Source: Pseudonocardiales bacterium (lineage in GTDB: Bacteria > Actinomycetota > Actinomycetes > Mycobacteriales > Pseudonocardiaceae). Taken from it: a stretch of DNA of 64,000 nt. This document shows positions 46,156 through 56,023 of this stretch, in pieces (position 1 is the first letter of the stretch; every line of letters starts with the position of its first letter). The DNA is taken from contig JAFAPC010000134.1 in the NCBI GenBank assembly GCA_019247305.1, positions 1-64,000 of the forward strand. Reading direction: 5' to 3'. The translations under genes and the position numbers were made by a program. The notes beneath the pieces are model-generated. The model was given only the letters and a program-made list of their open reading frames with translations. It searched no databases and had not been told where the DNA came from.

Positions 46156-47541
46156 GGTGAGGTTCCGCAGCGCGTCTTCGATCGCGCGGTGGAAGGTGGG
46201 ATAGGCGTAGATCATCTGCCGCAATCGCTCGGTCGGCACCTCAGCGTGCACGGCGAGGGCGAGCGCGCTGAGTACCTCTCCCCCGGTCGGCCCGGCCGAG
46301 GTGGCACCGACGAGAACGCCACGGTCGGCGTCTTCCACAAGTTTGATCAGCCCGTCGTTGCCGGTCTTGTGGATCCATCCGCGCGCGGAGGACGGGATAC
46401 GGGTCAGCCCGGTGCGCACGCGCAGGCCACGCTGCCGCGCGGCGGCCTCGGTCAAGCCCACGGCGCCGACTTCGGGGTCGGTAAAGGTCACCCGAGGCAC
46501 CGCGCGGTAGTCGGCGGTCTCGCCATCCTGCCCGAGGATGTCGGCGACGGCGATGCGCGCTTGGTACATCGACACGTGGGTGAAGGCACCCTTACCGGTG
46601 ACGTCCCCGATCGCCCAGACCCGCTCAGCAGCGCGCATCCGCTCGTCGACGGCAATGGTGCGGGCCTGTTCGTCCAGACCGACCACGCCCACGCCGAGTG
46701 CGGCCAGGTCGGTGCGGCGGCCGGTGGCCACCAGCAGCCGCTGCGCGGTCAGGACCGCACCGTCGTCGAGCAGCACAACGAACCGCCCAGGCTCCTCGCC
46801 CACCCGCTCGTAGTCCACCCGCGCTACGGACACCCCGGTGCGGACCCGAATCCCTTCAGCGGTGAAGACTCCCGCGAGCAGCTCGCCCGCCTCGGGTTCG
46901 TCACCGGGCAGCAGCCGCGACTGCGCCTCCAGCACGGTCACCGAAGCGCCGAAGCGGGCGAAAATCTGAGCGAACTCGCATCCGACCGCTCCGCCGCCGA
47001 GCACGATCAGCGAGTCGGGGACTTGCTCAACTGCCACCGCCCCCCGGTTGGTCCAGTACGGGGTGTCCGTCAAACCAGCGATCGCCGGGATGACCGGCTC
47101 CGTGCCGGGATTGAGCACGATTGCGGTCGTGGCTTGGAAAACCCGTTCGCCGTTCGAGGTCGACACGCTGACCTCGTCGGGCGCGGTGAGCCTCGCCCGG
47201 CCGCGCACAAACCGGCCACCGGCCTTCTCGAACCGCTCCACCGCGACCGCGTCGTCCCAGTTGTCGGTGGCCTCAGCCCGGATGCGGGCGGCAACCGGCG
47301 CCCAGTCCGGGCGCACCTGCACCGTGCCGGCCAACTCGGTGACGCGGTGGGCCTCTGCGAGCGCGTCCGCAGCGCGGACCATCATTTTCGTGGGCACGCA
47401 CGCGTAGTACGGGCACTCCCCGCCGAGGAGTCGGGCGTCGATGCCGACGACGGTGCGGCCAGCCCTGACCAGCCGGGCCGCAGCGTCCTCTCCGCCCGGC
47501 CCCATCCCGATCACCACGACATCCACGGTCTCAACTGGCAT
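46150..47541 (-). CDS. FAD-dependent pyridine nucleotide-disulfide oxidoreductase
   Basis: This 463-residue enzyme of the lipoamide dehydrogenase/mercuric reductase family has an N-terminal FAD loop (VVVIGMGPGGEDAAARLVRAG), redox pair GGECPYYACVPTKMM (the CxxxxC), an NAD(P) loop LGGGAVGCEFAQIFARFG, and the second FAD segment VWAIGDVTGKGAFTHVSMYQ. The C-terminal dimer domain is ordinary, but the family His-Pro pair reads AYPTFH. The substrate is uncertain; mercuric or mycothione reductase, or a soluble transhydrogenase-like role, are all possible. No E2 or mer genes are near. Confidence 0.85.
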   Translation of the reverse strand: MPVETVDVVVIGMGPGGEDAAARLVRAGRTVVGIDARLLGGECPYYACVPTKMMVRAADALAEAHRVTELAGTVQVRPDWAPVAARIRAEATDNWDDAVAVERFEKAGGRFVRGRARLTAPDEVSVSTSNGERVFQATTAIVLNPGTEPVIPAIAGLTDTPYWTNRGAVAVEQVPDSLIVLGGGAVGCEFAQIFARFGASVTVLEAQSRLLPGDEPEAGELLAGVFTAEGIRVRTGVSVARVDYERVGEEPGRFVVLLDDGAVLTAQRLLVATGRRTDLAALGVGVVGLDEQARTIAVDERMRAAERVWAIGDVTGKGAFTHVSMYQARIAVADILGQDGETADYRAVPRVTFTDPEVGAVGLTEAAARQRGLRVRTGLTRIPSSARGWIHKTGNDGLIKLVEDADRGVLVGATSAGPTGGEVLSALALAVHAEVPTERLRQMIYAYPTFHRAIEDALRNLTG

Positions 47542-47865
47542 GTTCGATCACTCCTACGCGCGGCTCGGGAGTTACGGTAGCCCACCGTGGCGTCGCACCG
47601 GATACCGTGCAGAGGGCCTGCCAGGTTAGGCGATCGCGGACTGCCGGTTCAGCTGCGCGGTGAGGATCGCTAGCCGGGAATCATCGGCAGGAACCGGTAC
47701 CGCGGTGGCCGGGCGAGACGGAAACAGCGGAACAGCCGAACCAGCGGTCGGAGCTAAGTAGTGGTCGTCCGAGGTTAAGTGCGAGTGTACGTTGCCGCAT
47801 CAACCGCTTACCGCCATAGTTTGTGGCGTTGGCATGGTTTGCTGGTGGAGAGGAGTTACGCTGAG
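47542..47865. other. Intergenic region with a promoter candidate
   Basis: No gene that I can support lies here. TTGCCG (47792-47797) and CATAGT (47815-47820) are 17 bases apart and would be a plausible promoter for the downstream secreted peptide. Confidence 0.35.
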
Positions 47866-48111
47866 ATGGGATACCGTAACCTGTCGGGCGCGGGGCTGCG
47901 TCGGCCGATCACGATAATGGCCACTACTGGCCTGACGTTGGGGTTCTTGCTCGGAACTGCCGGATTGGCTGCGGCTCAGCCCGCTGGCGCAGGGACCCTC
48001 GACCAACCCGAATGCTACAACATGGGAGGTTACGTCGACTACGTGCCTTACACGCACACCTACTTCTGCCAAAGCAGTAACCAGGGAGGTACAGTTATGG
48101 GAGGTTCCTGA
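47866..48111 (+). CDS. Small secreted peptide with one Cys pair
   Basis: The 81-residue protein has a signal peptide (residues 1-35, MATTGLTLGFLLGTAGLAAAQ) and a mature part of about 45 residues, Gly/Tyr-rich, with two Cys (PECYNMGG and TYFCQSS) that can form one disulfide. The start ATG at 47866 has GGAGAGGAG about ten bases upstream. I do not recognise a family. It lies alone between a disulfide reductase and a hydrolase, so a role cannot be inferred. The longer frame from 47779 adds a stretch that does not look like coding sequence. Confidence 0.65.
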   Translation: MGYRNLSGAGLRRPITIMATTGLTLGFLLGTAGLAAAQPAGAGTLDQPECYNMGGYVDYVPYTHTYFCQSSNQGGTVMGGS

Positions 48112-48193
48112 CTCAGAACGTGTGGGGGGACGGGTCTGGGAGGCGATTGAGCGGCAAGTCCAGGAACTACCGGGCTTCCGGAACCCGGGCGGG

Positions 48194-49096
48194 TCAACGT
48201 GACGGTGCTGTCGAGGATCCGGCTGACCAGCGCTGCAGGTGCGGTATCAGCAGGGCGGCCAGTTCGCTGGTCGCAGCCTCGGGAATCCAGTGGTTCACGC
48301 CACGCAGCGTCTCGAATTGGTAGGGCGCGTCCACGTAACGCTCGCAGGTTTCGGCCGCCTGCCGGGAGATTGCGGAGTCACCATCGCTCCAGACGAACAG
48401 GGTGGGTCGGCGGACCGGCTTCATCGCCGCTCGGGGGTCGATGAACGTCATGGCTCGGTACCAGTTCAGCGGCCCGGTCAACGCGGCCGGATCAGGGAAG
48501 CGGGCAGCGTCCCGGCGGGCGCGTTCTGGGGACTGACCGAACATGGTCAGAAATCGGACACCCTGAGCGTGCAGGAGTCGTTCGGGCAGCCAGGGCAGCT
48601 GGAAAAAGTACATGTACCAGGACTTCAATCCTTGCGCGCTGGTCGCCATTGCCGTGATGAATCCCCAGGGGTGCGGCACCGACAGCGCGGTCAGGCTACA
48701 CACCTTCTCTGGGCGCCGAGCGGTCAGTGCCCAGGCTACTGCCGCGCCCCAGTCGTGCCCGACGAGGTGGACGGGGCCGCCGCCACGGGCATCGATCAAC
48801 GCCACCACGTCCGCGACCAACTCGGACATTCGATAGGTCCACCGCCCGCGCGGCCGAGCGCCCACCGAGTAGCCACGCTGATCCATCATCAACGTGCGGT
48901 ATCCCTGCTGAGTGAGCAGCGCAACCAGCGCGTCCCAGCTGCCAGAGAACTGCGGGAACCCGTGCAACAGGACTACCGGCTCGCCGTCCGGGGGGCCTAC
49001 TTCGATCACATCGAACCTCAGCTCATCTCGGGTGAGCTGTGACCTTCTCGCCTCGGTCGGCTCATCCGCTGAGGGTTCCGCTGAGAACGTTGTCAT
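48194..49096 (-). CDS. Alpha/beta hydrolase, epoxide-hydrolase type
   Basis: This 300-residue protein has HGFPQFSGSWD (oxyanion loop HGxP), nucleophile Asp in LVGHDWGAAVAW, a cap region with LLHAQGVRFLTMFG, and catalytic His in GVNHWIPE. Asp as nucleophile points to epoxide hydrolase or haloalkane dehalogenase, and the HGFP and cap Tyr residues favour epoxide hydrolase. Its substrate is unknown. It lies 12 bases after the polyprenyl synthase gene in the same orientation, so it may be cotranscribed with it. Confidence 0.82.
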   Translation of the reverse strand: MTTFSAEPSADEPTEARRSQLTRDELRFDVIEVGPPDGEPVVLLHGFPQFSGSWDALVALLTQQGYRTLMMDQRGYSVGARPRGRWTYRMSELVADVVALIDARGGGPVHLVGHDWGAAVAWALTARRPEKVCSLTALSVPHPWGFITAMATSAQGLKSWYMYFFQLPWLPERLLHAQGVRFLTMFGQSPERARRDAARFPDPAALTGPLNWYRAMTFIDPRAAMKPVRRPTLFVWSDGDSAISRQAAETCERYVDAPYQFETLRGVNHWIPEAATSELAALLIPHLQRWSAGSSTAPSR

Positions 49097-49107
49097 CTCA
49101 TCCTCCG

Positions 49108-50136
49108 TCAGCCGGTGCGGGCGGTGAGGTAGTCGGTGACGGAAGCCAGGGCGTCGCGGGCCGGGCCGGCGGGCAGCACCGCGAGTTCGGCGCGAGCCGA
49201 ATCGGTGCAGGAACGCAAGGTACGCAGCGCACGGTCCAGCCCGGGCGACTCACGCAGTAGCCACAACGCCTCCGCGACCAACGCCTCATCGGTCAGCGGA
49301 GCAGCCAGCAGTACCCGGAGCCGCTCCACTCGAGGGCCACCTTCGGCCAGCGCGTAGAGCATCGGCAGAGTACGAACCCCCTCACGCAGGTCAGTCCCTG
49401 GTGTCTTGCCGGACTGGGCGGTGGGCGAGGCGATATCGATGATGTCGTCAGAGATCTGAAACGCAGTACCAATTATCTCGCCGAACCGGCGCAACGCGTC
49501 GATACGCTCCGGGGACGCACCGGAAAACATTGCCCCGTAACGACCTGCGGTGGCGATGAGCGAACCGGTCTTCTCCTGCACCACCGACAGGTAATGCGCC
49601 ACCGGATCGACGCCCTGGGCGGGACCCAACGTCTCGCGCATCTGGCCGGTGACCAGCTCGGCGAAGGTGCAGGCGATGATCCGCACCGCGTCTGGCCCGA
49701 GGTCGGCGACCAGCCGGGAGGCGTGGGCGAACAGGAAATCGCCGGTGAGGATCGCAACAGTGTTGTCCCAGCGGGCGTTGGCGCTGGCCGCGCCCCGGCG
49801 CATGGTGGCCTGGTCCATCACGTCGTCGTGGTAGAGCGTGGCGAGATGGACCAGCTCCACGACCGCGGCGGCGCGCACCACGTCAGCCGTCCGCCTCCCT
49901 TGGTCCTCCCCGTCCAGCCCGAACTGGCTGGCGAGCAGGGTGAACAGCGGTCGAAACCGCTTGCCCCCGGCGTCGACGAGGTGCAGCGAGGTCTCGGTGA
50001 GGAAGCGGAACTCGCTCTGCACCTCCCGGTGCAGCAGCTCCTCCACCTGGGTCAAGCCGCGCTCGAGGGTGGCGCGCAGCTCCGGGTCGGCCAGTTCCAC
50101 ACTGGCCAGCTGCTGTGATGTCGACCGGCTCATCAC
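49108..50136 (-). CDS. Polyprenyl diphosphate synthase (GrcC type)
   Basis: This 342-residue trans-prenyltransferase has GGKRFRPLFTLL, the first aspartate-rich motif DDVMD (LYHDDVMDQ), and the second motif DDIID (ISDDIIDIAS). It extends allylic diphosphates by IPP to a polyprenyl chain such as the side chain of menaquinone. It lies just after nuoN, and the gene order nuoLMN-polyprenyl synthase is commonly seen in actinobacteria, linking quinone supply and the respiratory chain. The start is the second or first Met of the MMSRST segment. Confidence 0.9.
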   Translation of the reverse strand: MMSRSTSQQLASVELADPELRATLERGLTQVEELLHREVQSEFRFLTETSLHLVDAGGKRFRPLFTLLASQFGLDGEDQGRRTADVVRAAAVVELVHLATLYHDDVMDQATMRRGAASANARWDNTVAILTGDFLFAHASRLVADLGPDAVRIIACTFAELVTGQMRETLGPAQGVDPVAHYLSVVQEKTGSLIATAGRYGAMFSGASPERIDALRRFGEIIGTAFQISDDIIDIASPTAQSGKTPGTDLREGVRTLPMLYALAEGGPRVERLRVLLAAPLTDEALVAEALWLLRESPGLDRALRTLRSCTDSARAELAVLPAGPARDALASVTDYLTARTG

Positions 50137-50140
50137 CGGG

Positions 50141-51739
50141 TCAGGAGGCGAACACGCCGAGCGCGGCCCAGTTCAGGGCGAAGGTGGGCAGCACCCCGAG
50201 CAGCAAGGTGACCACCACGCCAAGCGTGATCGCGGCCGTGGTAAACGCCCCGGGCACACTCACCGTCGGACCGTCGGTGGCGGGTTCACTGAAGTACATC
50301 AGCACTACCACCCGCAGGTAGAAGAACGCGGCCACCGCGCTGGCCACCAGCGCCACCACCACCAACGGCGCCATTCCGTCTGCGAGAGCGGCGCTGAAGA
50401 CCGCGAACTTCCCGGTGAAGCCACTAGTCAGCGGGATGCCGGCGAGCGCAAAAAGCAGGAAGGCAAACACCGCGGCGGTCAGCGGTGAGCGCTCGGCCAA
50501 CCCGGCCCACTGGGACAGGTGAGTGGCCTCACCGTCGGCATCGCGCACCAGGGTGACCACACCGAACGCGGCCAGCGTGGTGAAGCCGTAGGCGAGCAGG
50601 TAGAACATCGTGCCGGACAGGCCTTGGGCGGTCAGCGCGATCGCCCCCACCAGCAGGAACCCGGCGTGCGCCACCGACGAGTAGGCGATCATGCGTTTGA
50701 CGTCGGTCTGGGTCAGGCCGAGCACCGCACCGATCACCATCGACACGATCGCCACCCCCCACAGCAGGCCGCGCCACTCCCAGCGGGTGCCCTCGAAGGC
50801 CACCGTCAGCACCCGCAGGATGGCGCCGAAAGCCGCGACCTTGGTGCAGGCCGCCATGAAGGCCGTCACCGGCGTCGGTGCGCCCTGGTAGACGTCCGGG
50901 GTCCAGGTGTGGAACGGTCCGACCGAGCCCTTGAACAGCAGCCCGACCACCAGCAGCGCCAAGCCACCAAACAGCAGCGTGTCCGACCGGTCGTTGCCCA
51001 CCGACGCCTGCGCGATCCGGGACAGGACGACCGAGCCGGCGTAGCCATACAGCAGCGCGACCCCGTACAGGAAAAATGCCGAGGAGAACGCTCCGAGCAG
51101 GAAGTACTTGACGGCGGCCTCCTGCGACAACAGCCGGCGGCGCCGGGCCATCCCGCACATCAGGTACAGCGGCAGGCTGAGCACCTCTAGCGCGACGAAC
51201 ATGGTGAGCAGATCATTGGCCGCGAGGAAGACCATCATCCCGCCCAGGGAGAACAAAAACAGCGGGAAGACTTCGGTCTGCATGACGGTTTCGGTCGCGG
51301 TGCCCACCAGCTGCGCGCGGTCCCGGGCGGTGCCCGGGCGTACCGCGGCGTCCGCGGTGAACGCGCCCCCCGGCTCGACGGATCGATCCGCGATGAGCAG
51401 CACCGCTGCCACACCTAGGGCCAGCAGCGTCCCCCATAAGAACAGCGCGGGGCCATCAACGGCCACCGTCCCGGCCAGCGTCACCACGGTGCGCGCGTCC
51501 CGGGAGAAGGAGTACAGGTGCACACCCAGCGCCAGCCCCGCTGCCCCCAGCGTGAGCAGCGTCAGCGCAACCTGGACCGGCCACCGCGCGGAGCGGGCCA
51601 CGAACGCCTCGACGAGCACCGAGAGGCACCCAGCCCCGAGCACGACGAGGACCGGAGCGATCGCCCCGTAGTCGACCGTCGGTACATGCACGGGGGGCAC
51701 CTGCGCGAGAAAACCCCCTACCAGTTCGCCGCCAAGCAC
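50141..51739 (-). CDS. nuoN: NADH-quinone oxidoreductase subunit NuoN
   Basis: This 532-residue protein has about 14 membrane helices and antiporter-type signatures: the Glu-containing ALEVLSLPLYLMCGM, and FKGSVGPFHTWTPDVYQGAPTPVTAFMA with key Lys and His residues. It is a proton-pumping subunit of complex I. The GTG start at 51739 lies two bases after the nuoM stop with GGGAGG upstream. The longer frame from 51781 would overlap nuoM. Confidence 0.95.
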   Translation of the reverse strand: MLGGELVGGFLAQVPPVHVPTVDYGAIAPVLVVLGAGCLSVLVEAFVARSARWPVQVALTLLTLGAAGLALGVHLYSFSRDARTVVTLAGTVAVDGPALFLWGTLLALGVAAVLLIADRSVEPGGAFTADAAVRPGTARDRAQLVGTATETVMQTEVFPLFLFSLGGMMVFLAANDLLTMFVALEVLSLPLYLMCGMARRRRLLSQEAAVKYFLLGAFSSAFFLYGVALLYGYAGSVVLSRIAQASVGNDRSDTLLFGGLALLVVGLLFKGSVGPFHTWTPDVYQGAPTPVTAFMAACTKVAAFGAILRVLTVAFEGTRWEWRGLLWGVAIVSMVIGAVLGLTQTDVKRMIAYSSVAHAGFLLVGAIALTAQGLSGTMFYLLAYGFTTLAAFGVVTLVRDADGEATHLSQWAGLAERSPLTAAVFAFLLFALAGIPLTSGFTGKFAVFSAALADGMAPLVVVALVASAVAAFFYLRVVVLMYFSEPATDGPTVSVPGAFTTAAITLGVVVTLLLGVLPTFALNWAALGVFAS

Positions 51740-51740
51740 C

Positions 51741-53342
51741 TCAGCTGCCTCCCTGCCCCAGGACCGGGTCGGATAGGCCAACCTCGGTGAGCGTGGCCCC
51801 GACCGACGGGTTGATCACATTCAACACCGGCTGCGGGTAGAGCCCGAGCAGCAGGATCAGCGCCACCAGCGGCGCCAGCACGGCGACCTCGCGGACCGAC
51901 AGATCGGAGAAGGCGGCGCGACGGCGCGACGACGGCGCCTCCGGCGCCATCGCCGCCCCCGGCCCCCCCATCTCGGCCACCGCAGAGCCCCGCACCGGAC
52001 CGTGCATGAGGCGTTGATAGAACCACAACACATACAGCGCGGCCAGGATCATCCCCGTGGTGGCCAGAATCGTGTACACCGGTACTCGCGGGTAGGAACC
52101 GATGAGCACCATGAACTCCGAGACGAACGGGCCGGTGCCGGGCAGCGCCAGCGCGGACAGCCCAGCCAGCAGCATCATCCCCGCCAGCAGCGGCGCCAGC
52201 GCCGCCACCCCGCCGTAGTCACTGATCAATCGGGAGCCACCGCGGGCGATCAGCATGCCAACCACGATGAACAGCATTCCGGTGGAGATACCGTGATTGA
52301 CCATGTAGAGCACCGCACCGGCCTGCGCCTGGGTGGAGAAGGCGAAGACTCCCAGCGCGATGAAGCCGAAGTGCGCCACTGAGGTGTAGGCCACGAAGCG
52401 CTTCATGTCTGACTGGCCGACGGCGAGCAGCGCGCCGTACAGGACCCCGGCGATGGCAAGCACCAATACCAGGGGGGCCAGCACGCGCGACGCGCTGGGA
52501 AACAACGGCAGGCAGTAGCGCAGGAAACCGTAGACGCCGACCTTATCCATCACGCCGACGAGCAGCACGCCAACGCCCACCGGGGCCTCCGCACCGGCGT
52601 CGGGCAGCCAGGTGTGCAGGGGCACCAGCGGCGCTTTGATCGCGAAAGCGACGAAGAACCCGAGGAACAGCCAGATCTGGGTGCTCTGCGGGATGCTGCC
52701 GGCGAGACGCACCAGGGCTGCCCAGTCAAAGGTGCCATGAGCCAGCCGGTCGGCGCTCACCACGAATACGCCGATCACGCTGGCGAGCATGACCAGCCCA
52801 CCGAACAGCGAGTACAGGAAGAACTTCACCGCCGCGTACTGCCGTCGCGCCCCGCCGAAGCGGCCGATCAGGAAGTACATCGGCACCAGCATGACCTCGA
52901 AGAACAGGTAGAACAGGAACACGTCGATAGAGGCGAAGACGCCAATGAGCAACGACTGGAGGGCCAGCAGCAGGGCGTAGTAGCCCGCCGGGGTACGGCC
53001 TTCGGGCAGTTTCTCCGCCCAGGAGGACCCCATCACGATCGGCACCAGCACGTTCAGTAGCGCAATCATCACCAACGCGATGCCATCAACGCCCAGCGCG
53101 AAGCGGGTTCCGAAGGCCGGGATCCACGGGGTGGACAGAATCAGCTGAGTTCGCCCGCCGCCAGGGTGGTAGAGCGACCAGGCCAGCCCCGCCAGCACCA
53201 GCTCAACCAGCGCGAACGCCAGCGCGGTGGCTTTGGCTGCCCTCGGAGCCGAGCGCATCGGGGCCACCAGCACGCTGCCCACCAGCGGCAGCAGCAGCAT
53301 CGCCAGCAGCAGACCCCCGCCACCGGATACCTCAGTGCTCAT
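51741..53342 (-). CDS. nuoM: NADH-quinone oxidoreductase subunit NuoM
   Basis: This 533-residue antiporter-like subunit has the conserved Glu in FFEVMLVPMYFLIGRFGG, KAPLVPLHTWLPDAGAEAPV with functional Lys and His, and MNHGISTGMLFIVVG. The start is ATG at 53342 which overlaps the nuoL stop as ATGA; the longer frame from 53771 is within nuoL. It is a proton-translocating arm subunit. No other complex I gene is nearby, apart from nuoL and nuoN. Confidence 0.95.
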   Translation of the reverse strand: MSTEVSGGGGLLLAMLLLPLVGSVLVAPMRSAPRAAKATALAFALVELVLAGLAWSLYHPGGGRTQLILSTPWIPAFGTRFALGVDGIALVMIALLNVLVPIVMGSSWAEKLPEGRTPAGYYALLLALQSLLIGVFASIDVFLFYLFFEVMLVPMYFLIGRFGGARRQYAAVKFFLYSLFGGLVMLASVIGVFVVSADRLAHGTFDWAALVRLAGSIPQSTQIWLFLGFFVAFAIKAPLVPLHTWLPDAGAEAPVGVGVLLVGVMDKVGVYGFLRYCLPLFPSASRVLAPLVLVLAIAGVLYGALLAVGQSDMKRFVAYTSVAHFGFIALGVFAFSTQAQAGAVLYMVNHGISTGMLFIVVGMLIARGGSRLISDYGGVAALAPLLAGMMLLAGLSALALPGTGPFVSEFMVLIGSYPRVPVYTILATTGMILAALYVLWFYQRLMHGPVRGSAVAEMGGPGAAMAPEAPSSRRRAAFSDLSVREVAVLAPLVALILLLGLYPQPVLNVINPSVGATLTEVGLSDPVLGQGGS

Positions 53343-55282
53343 GAGTAGCTCACCGCCAGCAGCAGGGCGATCACCACGATGGAACCGCCGAGCATGCCCA
53401 GCGCGTAGCTTCGGACAAAGCCGGTCTGGAGCCGGCGCAGCCGGCCCGAGGTACCGCCCAGCAGCGCCGCGGTGCCGTTGACCACCCCGTCGACGCCCTT
53501 GTTGTCCACGAACACCAGGGCCCGGGTGAGCCAGGTACCGGGCCGCGCAATGAGGACCTCGTTGATCGCATTGGCGTAGAGATCGGCCCGGGCGGCGGCC
53601 ACCGGCAGCGATACCCGCGCCGGCTTGCGCACCGGTACCGGGTCGCGACCGACGAACACCCAGGCGAGCAGCACACCCACCGCAGAAACCAGCACCGTGA
53701 GCAGCGGAAGCACCGCCACCGGGAGCGGGGCGACCGGCGGGCGAAGCGGCCCCACCGAGGGCTCCAACCACCGCACCAACCGCTCACCCGAGGCCAGGAA
53801 GTAGCCGGCCGCCAGGGAGCCGATCGCCAGCGGCACCATCGGCACCCACATCACCGGTGGGCACTCGTGCGGGTGGTATTCCTGGCCTTGCGCGGTGCGC
53901 AGCTCACGCCAGCGCTCTGCCCCGAAGAACGTCATGAGCATCAGGCGGGTCATGTAAAAGGCGGTGAGTCCCGCCGCCAGCAGCGCGACAGTGCCCAAGA
54001 CCCAACCCACGCCGCCGACGCCGAACGCTGCCTCGATGATCGCATCCTTGGAGTAGTAGCCAGACAGGAACGGGAACCCGATGAGCGCCAGGTAGCCCGA
54101 GGTGAAGATGACGAAGGTGATCGGCAGGTGCCGGGCGAGCCCACCCATCCGGCGCATGTCGACCTCGTCATGCATCCCGTGCATGACCGAGCCGGCGCCT
54201 AGGAACAACCCCGCCTTGAAGAAGCCATGGGTCAGCAGGTGCACAATACCCAGCGCGTAACCGGCCGGACCCAACCCCACCGCGAGGATCATGTACCCGA
54301 TCTGGCTGACCGTGGAGTAGGCCAGCACTTTCTTGATGTCGTCGTAGGCGCAGCCGATGATCGACCCGATCAGCAGCGTGATAACCCCCACTGCCGCGAC
54401 GGCCAGCCGGCCGGCCGGGCTGAGATTATACAGGGGGTTGCAGCGGGCGATCAGGTACACCCCGGCGGTCACCATGGTCGCGGCGTGGATCAGCGCCGAG
54501 ACCGGGGTGGGCCCCTCCATGGCGTCGGGCAACCAGGCCTGCAGCGGGAACTGACCGGACTTGCCACAGGCCCCCAGCAACAGCAACAGGGTGATCGCCA
54601 GCAGGGTGTGGCCGTCGATCTGTCCGGCCCGGGCGAACACCTCGGAGAACTGCACAGTGCCCAGCGAGCGCCAGATCAGGAAGATCGCCAGAGCCAGGCC
54701 GACGTCGCCGACCCGGTTCATCAGGAAGGCTTTCTTCGCCGCCGTCGCCGCACTGGGGCGATCGGAGTACCAGCCGATGAGCAAGTAGGAAGCCAGACCC
54801 ACGCCTTCCCAGCCGAGGTAGAGCGTGACGAAGTTATTGCTCAGCACCAGCACGAGCATCGCCGCGGCAAAGAAGTTGAAGTACCCGAAGAACCTTCGCC
54901 GCCCCGGGTCGTGAGCCATATAGCCGATCGCGTAGAGGTGGATCAGCCCGCCGACGCCGGTGATGAGCAGCATGAAGGTCAGCGACAGCGGATCAAGCCG
55001 CAGACCGTAGGTGACCTGCAGCGAGTTGACCGCGAACCAGGTGCCCACGCTCAGTTCGCGGGTCCGCTGCGCGGCGTCGAAACCCAGCCACTGACAGAAC
55101 AGCACCACGCCGTAGCCGAAGGCCGTGAGCACGGTCGCGCAGCCCAGCAGGTGCCCCCAGGCGTTGGTGCGCCGGCCACCAACCAGCAGCACCAGCGCAC
55201 CGGCGGCCGGCAGTGCGACGAGCAGCCAGGCATAGTGCGCGACGCCCACGGCCGTGCCCACCGGGGGCAAGACCTCGGTCAT
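53339..55282 (-). CDS. nuoL: NADH-quinone oxidoreductase subunit NuoL
   Basis: This 647-residue subunit has the conserved GWEGVGLASYLLIGWY with functional Glu, FLMNRVGDVGLALAIF, SGQFPLQAWLPDAMEGPTPVSALIHAATMVTAGVY (in parts), and a long C-terminal lateral helix. I start at the ATG at 55282, with GGAG nine bases upstream; an upstream ATG at 55336 adds residues unlike the family. Upstream there is no nuoK; instead comes a 180-base gap and a truncated regulator, so the operon here begins at nuoL. Confidence 0.95.
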   Translation of the reverse strand: MTEVLPPVGTAVGVAHYAWLLVALPAAGALVLLVGGRRTNAWGHLLGCATVLTAFGYGVVLFCQWLGFDAAQRTRELSVGTWFAVNSLQVTYGLRLDPLSLTFMLLITGVGGLIHLYAIGYMAHDPGRRRFFGYFNFFAAAMLVLVLSNNFVTLYLGWEGVGLASYLLIGWYSDRPSAATAAKKAFLMNRVGDVGLALAIFLIWRSLGTVQFSEVFARAGQIDGHTLLAITLLLLLGACGKSGQFPLQAWLPDAMEGPTPVSALIHAATMVTAGVYLIARCNPLYNLSPAGRLAVAAVGVITLLIGSIIGCAYDDIKKVLAYSTVSQIGYMILAVGLGPAGYALGIVHLLTHGFFKAGLFLGAGSVMHGMHDEVDMRRMGGLARHLPITFVIFTSGYLALIGFPFLSGYYSKDAIIEAAFGVGGVGWVLGTVALLAAGLTAFYMTRLMLMTFFGAERWRELRTAQGQEYHPHECPPVMWVPMVPLAIGSLAAGYFLASGERLVRWLEPSVGPLRPPVAPLPVAVLPLLTVLVSAVGVLLAWVFVGRDPVPVRKPARVSLPVAAARADLYANAINEVLIARPGTWLTRALVFVDNKGVDGVVNGTAALLGGTSGRLRRLQTGFVRSYALGMLGGSIVVIALLLAVSYS

Positions 55283-55461
55283 GCCGGGTACTCCATTCGT
55301 CGGTATGAGCAAGCAGGTCTGGTAGCACTTCAGCACACCGACGCAGCACCGGCCACCACGTCGTCACCTTCTCGCCCAGTTTAGGGGGGTGGCCCGACAC
55401 ACCCAGCACCCCCTCAGCAGGCTCGGTCATCGGTCAGCGGCTGCGGTCGTAGGCTCGACCC

Positions 55462-56010
55462 GTGGAGACTAGCCACTCTGCTCAGTTGCATGGCGACGAC
55501 ACTCTGCCCGCGGAGATGCTCGGCTTCCTGCATTTGACGGCGGCGCAATGCACGGCACGAGACCAGCGGGCCGACGACGCGCGAGCGCACCTGGACGAGG
55601 CTGGAAAGATCGCCGCCCGGATCGGGGAATGTAACAGCATGCGGATGCACTTTGGTCCCACCAACATCGTGCTGTGGCGGTTGGCGGTGGGTGTCGAACT
55701 CGGTGCGGGCGGCCGGGCTTACGAGGAGGCCGCCCGGACACCACCAGACGTCGCCGCCGCCGCACTCAAGAGCAAAAACAGGACCTCGATGCTGCATTTC
55801 GACCTGGCCCGGGCCCTGGTGCAGGACGGAGCGCAGCGCGACGCGGAGGCGATCCGCCACCTGGACACCGCCGACCAGCTGGCCCCCACCCGGATCCGCA
55901 ACGACCCCATCGCCCGGGATCTGGTACACAGCCTGGACCAGCGAGCCCGCCGCCGGGTATGGGAACTGGACAGCCTGCGCCGCCGCTTCGGCATCCCCGA
56001 ACGGGGTTGA
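55462..56010 (+). pseudogene. 5'-truncated HTH/TPR transcriptional regulator
   Basis: The frame encodes only the C-terminal TPR part of a large family of actinomycete XRE-type regulators: LDEAGKIAARIGE, MHFGPTNIVLWRLAVGVELG, MLHFDLARALVQDGA, TADQLAPTRIRNDPIARDLVHSL. The N-terminal helix-turn-helix and most repeats of the usual 400-residue protein are missing. The frame starts near an ATG-like METSHS with no clear ribosome binding site, and the break is next to the nuoL end of the divergent operon, suggesting a deletion or rearrangement. Confidence 0.75.
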
Positions 56011-56023
56011 CTTCATCTGTGCG

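Noticed and set aside
51741-53771. Longer version of NuoM starting at 53771
   Set aside because: The extension is a shadow of nuoL; the ATG at 53342 forms the expected ATGA overlap.
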